From DASSFG01 sp035550375 (GTDB lineage Bacteria; Planctomycetota; Planctomycetia; Pirellulales; JAICIG01): a stretch of 64,000 bases of DNA. Below are positions 25,761-34,913 of the stretch, in pieces. A program made the position numbers and the translations under genes. Below the pieces are notes generated by a model. It worked only from the letters and a program-made list of their open reading frames with translations. It was not told where the DNA came from and did no database searches. Location: assembly GCA_035550375.1 (NCBI GenBank), contig DASZPH010000066.1:196308-260307 (forward strand), written 5' to 3'. Position 1 is the first letter of the stretch. Every line of letters begins with the position of its first letter.

Positions 25761-28681
25761 TCGGCGCTCGCTCGTCGGGTGAGAAACTGCGGACTGCTGA
25801 CGATCGTCTCGACGAGGCTGCCGAAGCGATAGTCGTCTGCGACCAGGCGGGTGCGCATATTTTCCACTAAAAGCTCGTCGGAGGGCAAGAGTCCGCGGCC
25901 CAGCGCGTAAACCACGAGCTTCCGGCAGAAGTTATCGACGAAATCGTCCTGCCGGCGCCGCCGGACGTAGTCGCGCAGTCCGTCAATTCCCGATCCCTGG
26001 CTGCCGTCGCGAAACACGGCCGCCTCGGTTACGGGGTGGCCGGACAGGTCACGATCCCGACGCTCGCCGATCGGGCCGTAACCCTCGAAGACCAGCCCAA
26101 CCGAATCGAACCGGTCATGGCAGACCGCGCAGTTTTTTAGTTCACGATGACGGGCCAGAAGCTGGGGCAAAGTCAATTCACCCAGCGCCGCCTCGTCTTT
26201 GGGCAGCTCGGGCACCGACGGCGGGGGAGCCGGAATGCGCTCCCCCAACAGACGCGACACGACCCAGTAGCCCCGCTTGACCGGACTCGTGCGCAAGCCG
26301 GGCGAATTCTTGGTCAAGAACACGGCCATCGGAAGCAAGCCGCCACGGCCCCAACGGCCCACGGCGTCGAAACGAAGCCATCCGTCTGCCTCGCCCGCGG
26401 GCCACGGGATGCCGTAGTGACGCGCGAGCACCTGATTTGCGAACGTGTAATCACCGTAAAGCAGGTCGAGCAGCGAGCCGTTTTCCCTGGCGAGATGCAC
26501 GAAGAACCGCAGCGGCTCTTCGTACATCGCCTGGCGAAGGTCGCTGGTGAAAGCCGGGAATCGCTCGCGGTCGACGCTATTGTGCTCGTCGAAGCGCCGA
26601 AAGTCGAAAAAACTGCCCGCGAACTGCGTGGCCAGCCCCCGCACCCGCTCGTCGCGCAGCATGCGACGCGATTGGGCGAGCAGGACGTCCGGTTGATGCA
26701 AATCGCCCGCCGCGGCATGAGCCAGCAGCTCCTCATCGGGCATACTCGACCAGAGAAAATAACTCACTCGGCTTGCGAGGTCGTAGTCCGAAAGCGGCCG
26801 GGCTCGAAAAGCAGGCGCCTGACCGTTTTCGCCAGCCGTCGTGCTGGCGGTGGTCACGTCAGGCGCAGCCTCGCGCCCGAAGTCTCCAAGATCGAGGCGA
26901 TAGCAAAAGCAGGGCGAGACCAGGACGCTGGTGACGCAGTCTCGCATCGCGCTGTCGTGATCCGGGCCTTCCTCGCCGCGCAGCTCATGATAGAAGGCGA
27001 GCAGTTCGTCTCGCTCGGCCCGCAAAAGCGGGCGGCGGTAGGCGCGTTCGGCGAATCGCGCGAGAGCGGCCAAGTGGCTGGGCTCGGCGGCCAGCCGGGC
27101 CTCTTCCACCCAGCGAATGTCGGCCGCCATGCTCGTAAAATAGACTTCGATGGCCTCGACCGCCTGATCGCTGGCCCCGATCTGGCGGGCCTTGGCCAGG
27201 TACGCGGCGCGGAGTCTTTCGATTTTAGCCGCGGACGCGGCCGCTTTGTCCTCGGAGCGGGCGAAATCAAACTCGCTGCCCATCGCAAAGCGCGGCGGTT
27301 CGGCCCGCTCGAAGAAGATAAAGTCCTTGTACTGCCGGGCCGGCACACCCGTGATGAAGTTCAGTTCCTCCCAAAGCGCATCGAGCTGGCTTCGCTCGTC
27401 ATCCCCCAGCACCAGTTCACAAAGCGGCCCGTCGTCGCGGAAATAGCCCTGCATCAGATGAAAGCCGGCCGTCAGCAGGCGGCCCTTCGTGCCGCCGTTG
27501 CTCTCAAAGTACGGGGGGCGCTCGGCGATAAAAAAAACATCCGGAAAAATGCGGCAGAATCGGGCGGCCGTGCCGTCCTCCTTCGCGCTCAGCATCCTTC
27601 CGGCGGCGAGCTGGCGATTTCGCCACAGCACCAGCGGCTGGCTGCCGTCGGAAATGCCCTTGACGCGCAGCCTGTCGACCGTCGGAACAAACCGCTTGCG
27701 CGTCTCGATGACGAAATCGGACATTCGGCGACAGCCGAGGCGCGCGTCGTCTACGCCGCCTGCTTCCTCGGGCAACTGACGCCACAGGGATCTCAACTCG
27801 GCCAGCGGACCGGCTTCTTCCTGCGAGTCCGTGAGCACAGACCAGACTGCGGCCGCGTATTTGGGGCTGAGCCCGGCTTCGGCCGCGAAGTCGTCGAGCG
27901 AGGCGGTGGACCGACCGAGCGTCTCGCGCCGGCTGAACCGCCAGGCTGCTAAAAAGTACTCGGCGTAGTCGACCGCGTGGCGGCGGTAAAAGTCGACGAT
28001 GCGGGCGACACAGTATTTGTCGCGGTCGGTGTCGGTAACGACCGGGTGCGGCGCAAAGTCGATGCCCGTAGGCTTGAGAACCAGGTGGTCCGCCACCTGA
28101 CGGGCGGCCGCCAGGTACTTTTTGAGCCAGGCCGGCGAAGTGGCGAGCGACTCGCCCGAATTGTCGAAGCCGGCCTCGTTGGCCGGGTCAACCGGGAATT
28201 CGCTGAGCGGCCGCAGGTCGATGCCCGTCAGATCACGGATCGTGCAGTCGAGCTCAAAGTTGCTCAGCCGCCGAACGGGCACGTCGCCCGGGTCGCCGGC
28301 GTGGCGCCGAGCCTCGTCATCGCGGAGCGCCCGCAGCCATTTGACCGCGTCCGATCGCTCCGCCTCGGTCGGTCGCCGTGGAGCGTCATCGGGTGGCATT
28401 TCTTCCGCTTCCAGACGCTCGAGCACCCGCTGCCAGATACGAAATGCCGCGGCAACGTCGGCCGGGGACGAATAGCCGCTCAAATCGAGCTTGGCTTCTT
28501 GGCTGGCCGCACCGTGACAGTCGAGGCAGTAGGCCTGCAAAAACGGCTGAACGGCCGTCTGGAAACGGCTGTCGCCGGCAGGCTCGGCCCCGTCTGCCGC
28601 TCGTAGACAGCTTGCCGTGCCGCCGAGCAAAATAGCCCCCGCGAGCGACGCAAATCGAAACTGCCTTCTGCCGAACTCCAT
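25757..28681 (-). CDS. DUF1587/1595/1592/1588/1585 multidomain protein with CxxCH motifs
   Basis: 974 residues with a signal peptide (FASLAGAILLGGTASCLRA). A heme-type motif CLDCHG near residues 52-57 marks the planctomycete cytochrome-c-like PSD module; DUF1587 (RRLSNFELDCTIRDLTGIDL), DUF1595, DUF1592 (RPLSDYDLASRVSYFLWSSMPD), DUF1588 (RTSPVKRGYWVVSRLLGERIPAPP, plus a second CAVCHD) and DUF1585 follow in the normal order. It is co-transcribed with the DUF1552 gene. Covalent heme would require cytochrome c maturation, so the pair may be an extracytoplasmic redox system. Full length for the family. Confidence 0.93.
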   Translation of the reverse strand: MEFGRRQFRFASLAGAILLGGTASCLRAADGAEPAGDSRFQTAVQPFLQAYCLDCHGAASQEAKLDLSGYSSPADVAAAFRIWQRVLERLEAEEMPPDDAPRRPTEAERSDAVKWLRALRDDEARRHAGDPGDVPVRRLSNFELDCTIRDLTGIDLRPLSEFPVDPANEAGFDNSGESLATSPAWLKKYLAAARQVADHLVLKPTGIDFAPHPVVTDTDRDKYCVARIVDFYRRHAVDYAEYFLAAWRFSRRETLGRSTASLDDFAAEAGLSPKYAAAVWSVLTDSQEEAGPLAELRSLWRQLPEEAGGVDDARLGCRRMSDFVIETRKRFVPTVDRLRVKGISDGSQPLVLWRNRQLAAGRMLSAKEDGTAARFCRIFPDVFFIAERPPYFESNGGTKGRLLTAGFHLMQGYFRDDGPLCELVLGDDERSQLDALWEELNFITGVPARQYKDFIFFERAEPPRFAMGSEFDFARSEDKAAASAAKIERLRAAYLAKARQIGASDQAVEAIEVYFTSMAADIRWVEEARLAAEPSHLAALARFAERAYRRPLLRAERDELLAFYHELRGEEGPDHDSAMRDCVTSVLVSPCFCYRLDLGDFGREAAPDVTTASTTAGENGQAPAFRARPLSDYDLASRVSYFLWSSMPDEELLAHAAAGDLHQPDVLLAQSRRMLRDERVRGLATQFAGSFFDFRRFDEHNSVDRERFPAFTSDLRQAMYEEPLRFFVHLARENGSLLDLLYGDYTFANQVLARHYGIPWPAGEADGWLRFDAVGRWGRGGLLPMAVFLTKNSPGLRTSPVKRGYWVVSRLLGERIPAPPPSVPELPKDEAALGELTLPQLLARHRELKNCAVCHDRFDSVGLVFEGYGPIGERRDRDLSGHPVTEAAVFRDGSQGSGIDGLRDYVRRRRQDDFVDNFCRKLVVYALGRGLLPSDELLVENMRTRLVADDYRFGSLVETIVSSPQFLTRRASAE

Positions 28682-28720
28682 GCCACTAGGCTAACGTCGT
28701 TCGGCGTGGGCCGTCAAACT

Positions 28721-29287
28721 TTACCGGCGCAGGCCCAGGATCAACTCGACCTCGCCGATCGGACTGCCGAGTCGACTGGCGATGGCGGCGCTGGTCAGTC
28801 CCTCGTCGGCCAGGGAATAGATCTCGGCGTGCCGGCGCGACGCACGAGCCACAGGCTCGGTCTTGCCGTTTGCTCGCGCCGATGCCGGTTGGGCGCCTTC
28901 CGCTGAGGGCTGACCGCTCATCACATCGTCATCGACGGCGCGTCGACTTTCCGCCCGACTGATCGCCGCCTCCAACCGGTCGGTTTGCTGTTTCGCGTCC
29001 CGAAGGAGCTGCTCGATGATCACGATCTTGCTGTCGAGTTGGCCCTGCAACTCCCTCGCAAGGTCGTGCATCTCGACTTCCCATTTGTGAACGTTTCGCG
29101 GCGAGTCGAGGTGATGGGCTGGCGCCGATTGCGGCCGAGGCTGCGAGAAGGTCGCGGGGGACGGCAAGGCCGATCTGGACCCTCCCGAAAGCTGCCGGTG
29201 GGTGCGGAGGAGCAACACTCCGCACGTGAGCACCAGGCCGGCGAGGAACAACAGGGTCGTGAATTCAATTTGCGCCAGGAGCAACAT
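28721..29287 (-). CDS. Membrane-anchored coiled-coil protein with C-terminal HTH-like domain (DUF2802-like)
   Basis: 188 residues from ATG 29287, where the protein begins directly with a transmembrane helix (IEFTTLLFLAGLVLTCGVLLL). A Pro/Ser-rich linker leads to a coiled coil (ARELQGQLDSKIVIIEQLLRDA ... AISRAES) and a short C-terminal helix-turn-helix, IYSLADEGLTSAAIASRLG, ending GEVELILGLRR. That ending matches the DUF2802/DUF6115-type domain found in small inner-membrane proteins. The longer frame to 29383 would overlap larC and adds no helix. It follows larC by 52 bases on the same strand. Confidence 0.7.
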   Translation of the reverse strand: MLLLAQIEFTTLLFLAGLVLTCGVLLLRTHRQLSGGSRSALPSPATFSQPRPQSAPAHHLDSPRNVHKWEVEMHDLARELQGQLDSKIVIIEQLLRDAKQQTDRLEAAISRAESRRAVDDDVMSGQPSAEGAQPASARANGKTEPVARASRRHAEIYSLADEGLTSAAIASRLGSPIGEVELILGLRR

Positions 29288-29339
29288 CCGTGTGACTCCG
29301 AATCGATCGGGCGAGCGGGACGCTTCAGCCTCCCGGTGC

Positions 29340-30509
29340 TCATTTACTCGTCTGCCAGGCTCTCTGCGCCGCCTCGTAGACATCTTTCAAAGGCAGATCT
29401 CGTTCGCGCGCGATGCGGCTGCACGCTTCATATTCGGGCGAAAAGCTCGGCTCTTGCCCGGCCACCCACCCCAGCTTTCCTTCGATGGTGCCAAACTCGG
29501 TTTCCACGCGGTGCGGCTTGCGCTCCAGCTTGTGACGGCTGGCCGGCCAGCGCCGCACGCCGAGCGTGCCCGTCTCGCGAAACATGATGCGCTCCATCTT
29601 TTCCACCAGGGGCGGTTGACAGAGCACCGTGAGCGTCACACCCGGCCGGTTCTTTTTCATCTGGATGGCCGTTGTATACACGTCCAGGGCTCCGGCCTCG
29701 AGGAGCTTGGTTGTGGCAAAGCCGATGACTTCCCCCGACACGTCGTCGAGGTTGGTTTCGACGACCCAAACCTGGTCGGCAGTCAGTTCGTCGGCCGCCT
29801 CGCCCACGAAGAGCCGCAGCAAGTTCGGCTGGGTTTCCAAGTCGCGCGTTCCGGCGCCGTAGCCGATGCGGTCGATTTTCATCGACGGCAGCGGACCGAA
29901 CTGATCGACCAGGGTTGCCACGATGGCCGCGCCGGTTGGCGTGGTCAACTCGGCGGCCACGTGCGACTCGGCAAGCGGAATTCCCTGCAACAGTTCGGCC
30001 GTCGCCGGCGCGGGAATGCTGCACGTGCCGTGGGCGATGGTCACTTTTCCCTGCCCGGTTGGCACGGGCGAGCAGACGATGCGGTCGACGCCGAGGATGT
30101 CCCAGCCGATCGCCGCGCCCACGATATCGGCGATCGAATCGACCGCCCCAACCTCATGAAAGTGGACTTTGCGGATCTCCGTGCCGTGTACTTTGGCTTC
30201 GGCCTCGCCCAGCCTGGTAAAAATCCGCTTGGCGATATCTTTCTGACGGCCGCTCAAATTGCTGCCGTCGATCATGTCGGTGATGTGATGCAGATGGCGA
30301 TGAGCGTGTTCGGGCGGATGGTCGACCGCGACGTGCAGACCGCGAAACCCCTTTCGTTTCACGTTCTGGGCCGAAAGCTTCACTCCGTTCAGGCCGAGCG
30401 AATCGATGCCGGCGGCGATGGCCGCCAGATCGACGCCCGCGTCGACCAGCGCAGCGAGCGTCATGTCGCCGCTAATGCCGCTCAAGCAGTCGAGGTAGGC
30501 GATCTTCAC
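29340..30509 (-). CDS. larC: LarC-type nickel insertion protein (DUF111)
   Basis: 389 residues starting MKIAYLDCLSGISGDMTLAALVDAG, the signature of LarC, with a His-rich metal-binding stretch HPPEHAHRHLHH and the C-terminal half starting VVETNLDDVSGEV. In Lactobacillus LarC inserts nickel into the pincer cofactor of lactate racemase, and the gene there is made by a programmed frameshift (LarC1/LarC2); here it is one uninterrupted frame. larA, larB and larE are not in the window, so the nickel-pincer substrate enzyme is encoded elsewhere. Confidence 0.9.
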   Translation of the reverse strand: MKIAYLDCLSGISGDMTLAALVDAGVDLAAIAAGIDSLGLNGVKLSAQNVKRKGFRGLHVAVDHPPEHAHRHLHHITDMIDGSNLSGRQKDIAKRIFTRLGEAEAKVHGTEIRKVHFHEVGAVDSIADIVGAAIGWDILGVDRIVCSPVPTGQGKVTIAHGTCSIPAPATAELLQGIPLAESHVAAELTTPTGAAIVATLVDQFGPLPSMKIDRIGYGAGTRDLETQPNLLRLFVGEAADELTADQVWVVETNLDDVSGEVIGFATTKLLEAGALDVYTTAIQMKKNRPGVTLTVLCQPPLVEKMERIMFRETGTLGVRRWPASRHKLERKPHRVETEFGTIEGKLGWVAGQEPSFSPEYEACSRIARERDLPLKDVYEAAQRAWQTSK

Positions 30510-30815
30510 GTTGTTGGTGGTTCGTGGCGGTTGGGAGATGCGTTCGCAACCGGCTCGATTCTAAATGGCCTCGACGGCGTCGCAAGTCCAGTTCTGGGCG
30601 GCTTTCCCGAACGGTCGGCCCAGCCCGATTTTCCGATCCCCTCCCCTGGTTCCCCCCGGTTTCGGTGCGGTCAATTCCGCCTTGGCTGGAACTGTCGAAT
30701 CTGATAGTTTCCCCGCTCGGCTTTCCCCCGCGTGCCGGCAGGTTTGCGCTTGCGCCACGGTATGGCAGCGCTTGCGCGATGACCGTCGAACGCTTGCGCC
30801 AATGGGTGAACACGG
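30510..30815. other. Divergent intergenic region with three 22-bp-spaced CGCTTGCGC repeats
   Basis: 306 bases between larC (minus) and the ABC exporter (plus). I see no gene. CGCTTGCGC occurs at 30747-30755, 30769-30777 and 30791-30799, exactly 22 bases apart, in the last 70 bases before the exporter ATG. The sequence between the copies is not conserved, so this looks like an operator array rather than a tandem duplication. Confidence 0.7.
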
Positions 30816-32816
30816 ATGAACAACTTTGGCAGGGCGCTGCGCCTGGCGCTGAGGTATCCCTTTACGCTCGGTTCGTCCGTCTTTTGCGCTTTGGTTGTGG
30901 CCCTGCTCTGGGGCGGCAATATCAGCACGGTCTATCCCCTGGTGGAGGTGACCACCAAGGGCCGCTCGCTGCAGCAGTGGGCGGCCGAGGCGGTGGCCCA
31001 CTGTGAAAAGAATGCCGATCGGTTTCGTCGCCAGGCGGACGACATGGCCGCGCAACTGAAGACGGCTGCAGCCGATCAGCGCCCGTCGATTGCCAAGAAA
31101 GAACAGCACTTCCGGCAGCAGGCCGAGTTGGAGTTGAAAGACGCCTCCCGCTACGCCTGGCTGGGCGAACACCTCATCAATCCCTTTTTCCCCAACGATC
31201 CGTTCGTCACTCTGACCCTCGTGGTCGGCGCCCTGCTCGCCGGAACCGTCATCAAAAGCGCGTTCTTCGTCGCGCAACAGATCCTCGTGGCGCGGCTGTC
31301 TCAGCGGGTCGTTTTCCATCTCCGCAAGGAGTTCTATCGACGCACGCTGCGCATGGACCTGGGCACCTTTACCAACGAAGGAACGAGCGACCTGATGAGC
31401 CGCTTCACCTTCGACATGGAAAGCCTCTCCACCGGGCTGAACGACTTCTTCGGCAAGCTCATCCGCGAGCCGATGAAGATGGTCACCTGCCTCGTTGGGG
31501 CGGCCTGCGTCTGCTGGCAACTGCTCGTGCTCTCCCTCGTCGTGGCCCCCCTGTCGGCCCTGCTCATCCGCTGGCTCGCCAAGTCGCTCAAGAAGGCCAA
31601 TCGCAAGGCGATGGAGGAGATGTCGCAGATTTACAACATTCTGGAAGAAACTTTCCAGGGTATTAAAGTCGTCAAAGCGTTCACCATGGAGCGTTCCGAA
31701 CGCTGGCGTTTTCACGCGGTAAGCAAGAAGTATCTGAAGAAGGCCATGCGCATCGCCCGCTACGACTCGCTCACCCGTCCGGTGACCGAGGTGATGGGGA
31801 TGACCACGGTCTGCGTGGCGCTCTTGGCCGGCGCGTACCTCGTTCTGGAGCAAAAGAACTCCCTGCTGGGAATTCCGATGGGCCGTCAACCGCCCAGCTT
31901 CGAGGGGCTGCTGCTCTTCTACGGACTGCTGGCCGGCGTGAGCGACCCGGCGAGAAAGCTTTCCGAAGTTTTCAGCCGCATTCAGCGGGCCTCGGCCGCC
32001 AGCGACCGGATTTATCAGCTCCTCGATCGGGAACCGCGGATCGTCGACAACCGGCAGGCGCGCCCCGTGGTTCGCCACCACCGCGACCTGGTGTTCGACC
32101 AAGTCGGCTTTCACTACCAGCCCTCGCAGCGGGTCCTGGAAAACATCGATCTGCGGATCGCCTTCGGCGAGACGATTGCCATCGTCGGTCCCAACGGTTG
32201 CGGCAAGAGCACGCTCGCCAACCTGATACCCCGGTTTTTCGACCCGGTTTCCGGCTCGGTCCGTCTGGACGGCCTCGACCTGCGCGACGTCCGCCTGCGC
32301 GATCTGCGCAGCCAGATTGGTCTGGTGACGCAGGAGACCCTCCTGTTCGACGACACGGTTCTGGCCAACATCCGCTACGGCAGCCCCTGGGCCAACCGCG
32401 ACGACGTGATCCGCGCGGCCCAGCGCGCCCACGCCCACCGTTTCATCGAAGAAAAACTGGAGAGCGGCTACAACACGGTCGTGGGGCAGCGAGGCAACCT
32501 TCTCTCTGGCGGCCAGCGGCAACGGATCGCCCTGGCGCGGGCCATCCTGCGCGACCCGCCGTTGTTGATCCTGGACGAAGCCACCAGCCAGGTCGACCTG
32601 GAAAGCGAGCAGGTGATCCAGCAGGTTCTGGAGCAGTTCGTCCGCAACCGGACGACGGTGATTATCACCCACCGCATGGGCACGCTCGCCCTCGCCGACC
32701 GGATCGTGGTCATGGAGGCGGGGCGCATTCTCGACGTCGGCACGCACGACGACCTCCTGCGTCGCTGCTCGCTCTACGGGCGGCTGCACGACATCCAGTT
32801 CAAAGAGATTGCGTAA
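30816..32816 (+). CDS. ABC exporter, fused permease and ATPase (MsbA/lipid-type)
   Basis: 666 residues: an ABC_membrane domain in the first ~390 residues with an unusually long periplasmic loop between helices 1 and 2 (about residues 40-130, Gln/Glu/Lys-rich helix), then the nucleotide-binding domain with Walker A GPNGCGKST, signature LSGGQRQ, Walker B LLILDEATSQVD and the H-loop IITHRMG. Homodimeric transporters of this kind export lipids, lipopolysaccharide precursors or drugs. The large loop is atypical for MsbA. Transcribed toward the DtxR-type gene, with a hairpin 4 bases past its stop. Confidence 0.9.
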   Translation: MNNFGRALRLALRYPFTLGSSVFCALVVALLWGGNISTVYPLVEVTTKGRSLQQWAAEAVAHCEKNADRFRRQADDMAAQLKTAAADQRPSIAKKEQHFRQQAELELKDASRYAWLGEHLINPFFPNDPFVTLTLVVGALLAGTVIKSAFFVAQQILVARLSQRVVFHLRKEFYRRTLRMDLGTFTNEGTSDLMSRFTFDMESLSTGLNDFFGKLIREPMKMVTCLVGAACVCWQLLVLSLVVAPLSALLIRWLAKSLKKANRKAMEEMSQIYNILEETFQGIKVVKAFTMERSERWRFHAVSKKYLKKAMRIARYDSLTRPVTEVMGMTTVCVALLAGAYLVLEQKNSLLGIPMGRQPPSFEGLLLFYGLLAGVSDPARKLSEVFSRIQRASAASDRIYQLLDREPRIVDNRQARPVVRHHRDLVFDQVGFHYQPSQRVLENIDLRIAFGETIAIVGPNGCGKSTLANLIPRFFDPVSGSVRLDGLDLRDVRLRDLRSQIGLVTQETLLFDDTVLANIRYGSPWANRDDVIRAAQRAHAHRFIEEKLESGYNTVVGQRGNLLSGGQRQRIALARAILRDPPLLILDEATSQVDLESEQVIQQVLEQFVRNRTTVIITHRMGTLALADRIVVMEAGRILDVGTHDDLLRRCSLYGRLHDIQFKEIA

Positions 32817-32820
32817 AAGA

Positions 32821-32907
32821 AGGTCTTGGGTCTTGGAAGCGGAATCCGCGTTCGGAGCTTCGCCAGACGGTTCGCGCCACGGCCCCAAAACCTAAGACCC
32901 AAGACCT
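32821..32907. repeat. AGGTCTTGGGTCTT inverted repeat after the ABC exporter
   Basis: Arms AGGTCTTGGGTCTT at 32821-32834 and its exact complement at 32894-32907, followed by a further tandem CTAAGACCC unit. A single-arm copy, AGGTCTTGGGTC, lies at 41121-41132. Two further complementary blocks, 32912-32922 and 32986-32996 (GAGTCTTTGGG), flank the leader of the next gene, whose GTG start falls at the end of the second block. It may terminate exporter transcripts. Confidence 0.65.
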
Positions 32908-32995
32908 AAGACCCAAAGACTCACCGATACGTAGCAATTACAATTACGTGTTTGAACTCCGGTTGATTGATTGATCGATTGTTTGGAGTCTTTGG

Positions 32996-33658
32996 GTGCC
33001 AAGTCTGACGGTCGAAAACTATGTCAAGGCCATCCTGCAAATCTGCTTCGCCCAGTCGGGCCGCCCGGCGGCCACCGGGCAAATCGCCACGGCCTTGAGC
33101 GTTTCGCCCGGCACGGTAACCAGCATGCTCAAGACGTTGAGCGAAAGCGGCCTCGCCACCTACACGCCCTATGAAGGCGTGCGGCTTACGGCGACGGGCA
33201 ACGCGCTGGCTCTGCGAGTGGTGCGGCGGCACCGGCTGATTGAGCTGTTTCTCGCCAAAACGCTCGACCTGCCCTGGGACGAGGTGCACCAGGAGGCCGA
33301 ACACATGGAGCACGCGGTCAGCGACCGGTTGATCGATCGGATCGACGAGTTCCTGGATTTTCCGCAGGTCGATCCGCATGGCGATCCAATTCCCCGGGCC
33401 GACGGCTCGCTCGACATGCCGGTCGGCCGCACGCTGGCCCAATGCCAGGCGGGCTTTCGTTTTCGGGTGGCCCGCGTGGTCGACCAATCGCCCGAATTCT
33501 TGCGGTTTCTTACCGACGCGGGCCTGCCGCTTGGCACGCAGGGGGTCGTGACCGCCAACCAGCCGGACGCCGGCGTGCTGAGCGTCGCGGCCAATGGCCA
33601 GACGACGGAACTCGGCCGCGAGGCGGCGGAAAACATCCTGGTGGCTGCACAGGAATGA
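32996..33658 (+). CDS. DtxR/MntR family metal-dependent transcriptional regulator
   Basis: 220 residues from GTG 32996. N-terminal winged helix (VENYVKAILQICFAQSGRPAATGQIATALSVSPGTVTSMLKTLSESGL) followed by the dimerisation/metal domain (RLIELFLAKTLDLPWDEVHQEAEHMEHAVSDRLIDRID, in which E, H, E and H provide ligand residues) and a C-terminal FeoA/SH3-like domain. Members repress manganese or iron uptake genes when metal is bound. No transporter target is adjacent, except possibly the exporter upstream. The gene may autoregulate through the leader palindrome. Confidence 0.88.
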   Translation: MPSLTVENYVKAILQICFAQSGRPAATGQIATALSVSPGTVTSMLKTLSESGLATYTPYEGVRLTATGNALALRVVRRHRLIELFLAKTLDLPWDEVHQEAEHMEHAVSDRLIDRIDEFLDFPQVDPHGDPIPRADGSLDMPVGRTLAQCQAGFRFRVARVVDQSPEFLRFLTDAGLPLGTQGVVTANQPDAGVLSVAANGQTTELGREAAENILVAAQE

Positions 33659-34050
33659 AAGCAGTCGGCCCCCGATGCCCATGTCCCCGACCGTTTGACG
33701 ACCGTTCGCCGCCCGCATACAAATAGGCTGGCGGGGCGATCTCGGTCCCGCCGCTCGCGAATCGGCGACCGATGAGGGGCCCTCGCAATGGGGACCTGCG
33801 AACCTGGTCAGGGGAGAAATCCAGCAGCCATAAGCAGTCAGCCCTTTGTGCGGCGGGCCTCTCATCCGTCGCCGACAATCGACGCAGCAGGCGGCAGGGT
33901 AGCAGGCGGCAGAGTGCCTTTCATCACCGCCTCTTGACTCGAAGCACGCTCATTCGCCGGCTTCGGCCCACGCTCGACCACTCCGCGGGATTATTCCCGT
34001 CCAGCACGGTTAGAATCGCAGCACTTCGTCAGAACAGCGGGATCGATCTC
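33659..34050. other. 392-base intergenic region
   Basis: No gene seen on either strand. It contains a short direct repeat AGCAGGCGGCAG at 33886-33897 and 33901-33912 and otherwise ordinary GC-rich sequence. The Rpn gene begins at 34051. Confidence 0.5.
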
Positions 34051-34908
34051 ATGGCATTCACGTTCGACGCAACCCTGAAAGACCTGGCCCGCGACTGCCC
34101 GGAGGGCCTCTTGAGCCGGTTCGACCGCCCGCCAGCAGCACCGATCAAACTGCTCAACGTCGACCTTTCGGCCGTGAGTCGCTCGGCGGATCTGATCGTC
34201 GGCATCGGGGAGCCGATGCAAGAAATCGTGCATATCGAGTTTCAAACAAGCGCCGCACCCTGGAAGCACGCTGACGTTCTGGTTTACAACGCCCTGCTGT
34301 TCTCGCAACAGCGGGTGCCGGTGCATTCCGTGGCGATACTGCTTCGGCCCGAAGCTGCGCACGCCAACCTGACGGGCCGCGTCCGCTACGCCCCGAGACC
34401 CGAACGTGGTAACATGGACTTTGGTTACCAGGTGGTACGCCTCTGGGAGATCGAGGCCGAGCAATTCCTGATGGGCGACGTCGGGCTGACGCCGCTCGCC
34501 GTGCTTGGCCGGCTGCCGGAAGGCGTCGAAATCAAAGATGGACTGGCTACGATTGCAAGGCGGATTGCCGAGCGACTCAGCAAGGAGACGTCCTCCGACA
34601 GAGCGGGCAAGCTCCTGGCGAGAGCTTTGCTGCTCTCAGGCTTACGCGTGAGGCGCAACGTCGCCTTCGAGATTTTTCAAGGAGTCCACATGATGGAAGA
34701 ATCCGACACCTTTCTGGCGATTCTCGAACGGGGGGAGGAACGAGGAATCCGCGGGATGATTTTGATGCTCGGCGAAGACCGTTTCGGCCCCGCCGACGAA
34801 TCGGTAAGGGCTGCCCTCAACAACATCAACGACTTGGATCGGCTACGCCGCATGGGACGCGCCACTCCTAAGGCGGCAAGTTGGCAAGAGCTCTTGGCCA
34901 CGCCCTGA
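34051..34908 (+). CDS. Rpn family (PD-(D/E)XK) recombination-promoting nuclease-like protein
   Basis: 285 residues from ATG 34051 (MAFTFDATLKDLARDC). Catalytic residues of the PD-(D/E)XK fold are visible: Asp47 in SADLIV and Glu63-x-Gln65 in VHIEFQT, followed by the family's HADVLVYNALLF segment. Rpn proteins in E. coli are RecA-independent recombination nucleases; in planctomycetes and cyanobacteria many paralogues occur, often annotated DUF4351 or transposase-like. Here the C-terminal region (SVRAALNNINDLDRLRRMG) matches the family. It ends five bases before the dnaX start and is probably co-transcribed with it by accident of position. Confidence 0.75.
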   Translation: MAFTFDATLKDLARDCPEGLLSRFDRPPAAPIKLLNVDLSAVSRSADLIVGIGEPMQEIVHIEFQTSAAPWKHADVLVYNALLFSQQRVPVHSVAILLRPEAAHANLTGRVRYAPRPERGNMDFGYQVVRLWEIEAEQFLMGDVGLTPLAVLGRLPEGVEIKDGLATIARRIAERLSKETSSDRAGKLLARALLLSGLRVRRNVAFEIFQGVHMMEESDTFLAILERGEERGIRGMILMLGEDRFGPADESVRAALNNINDLDRLRRMGRATPKAASWQELLATP

Positions 34909-34913
34909 CGACG

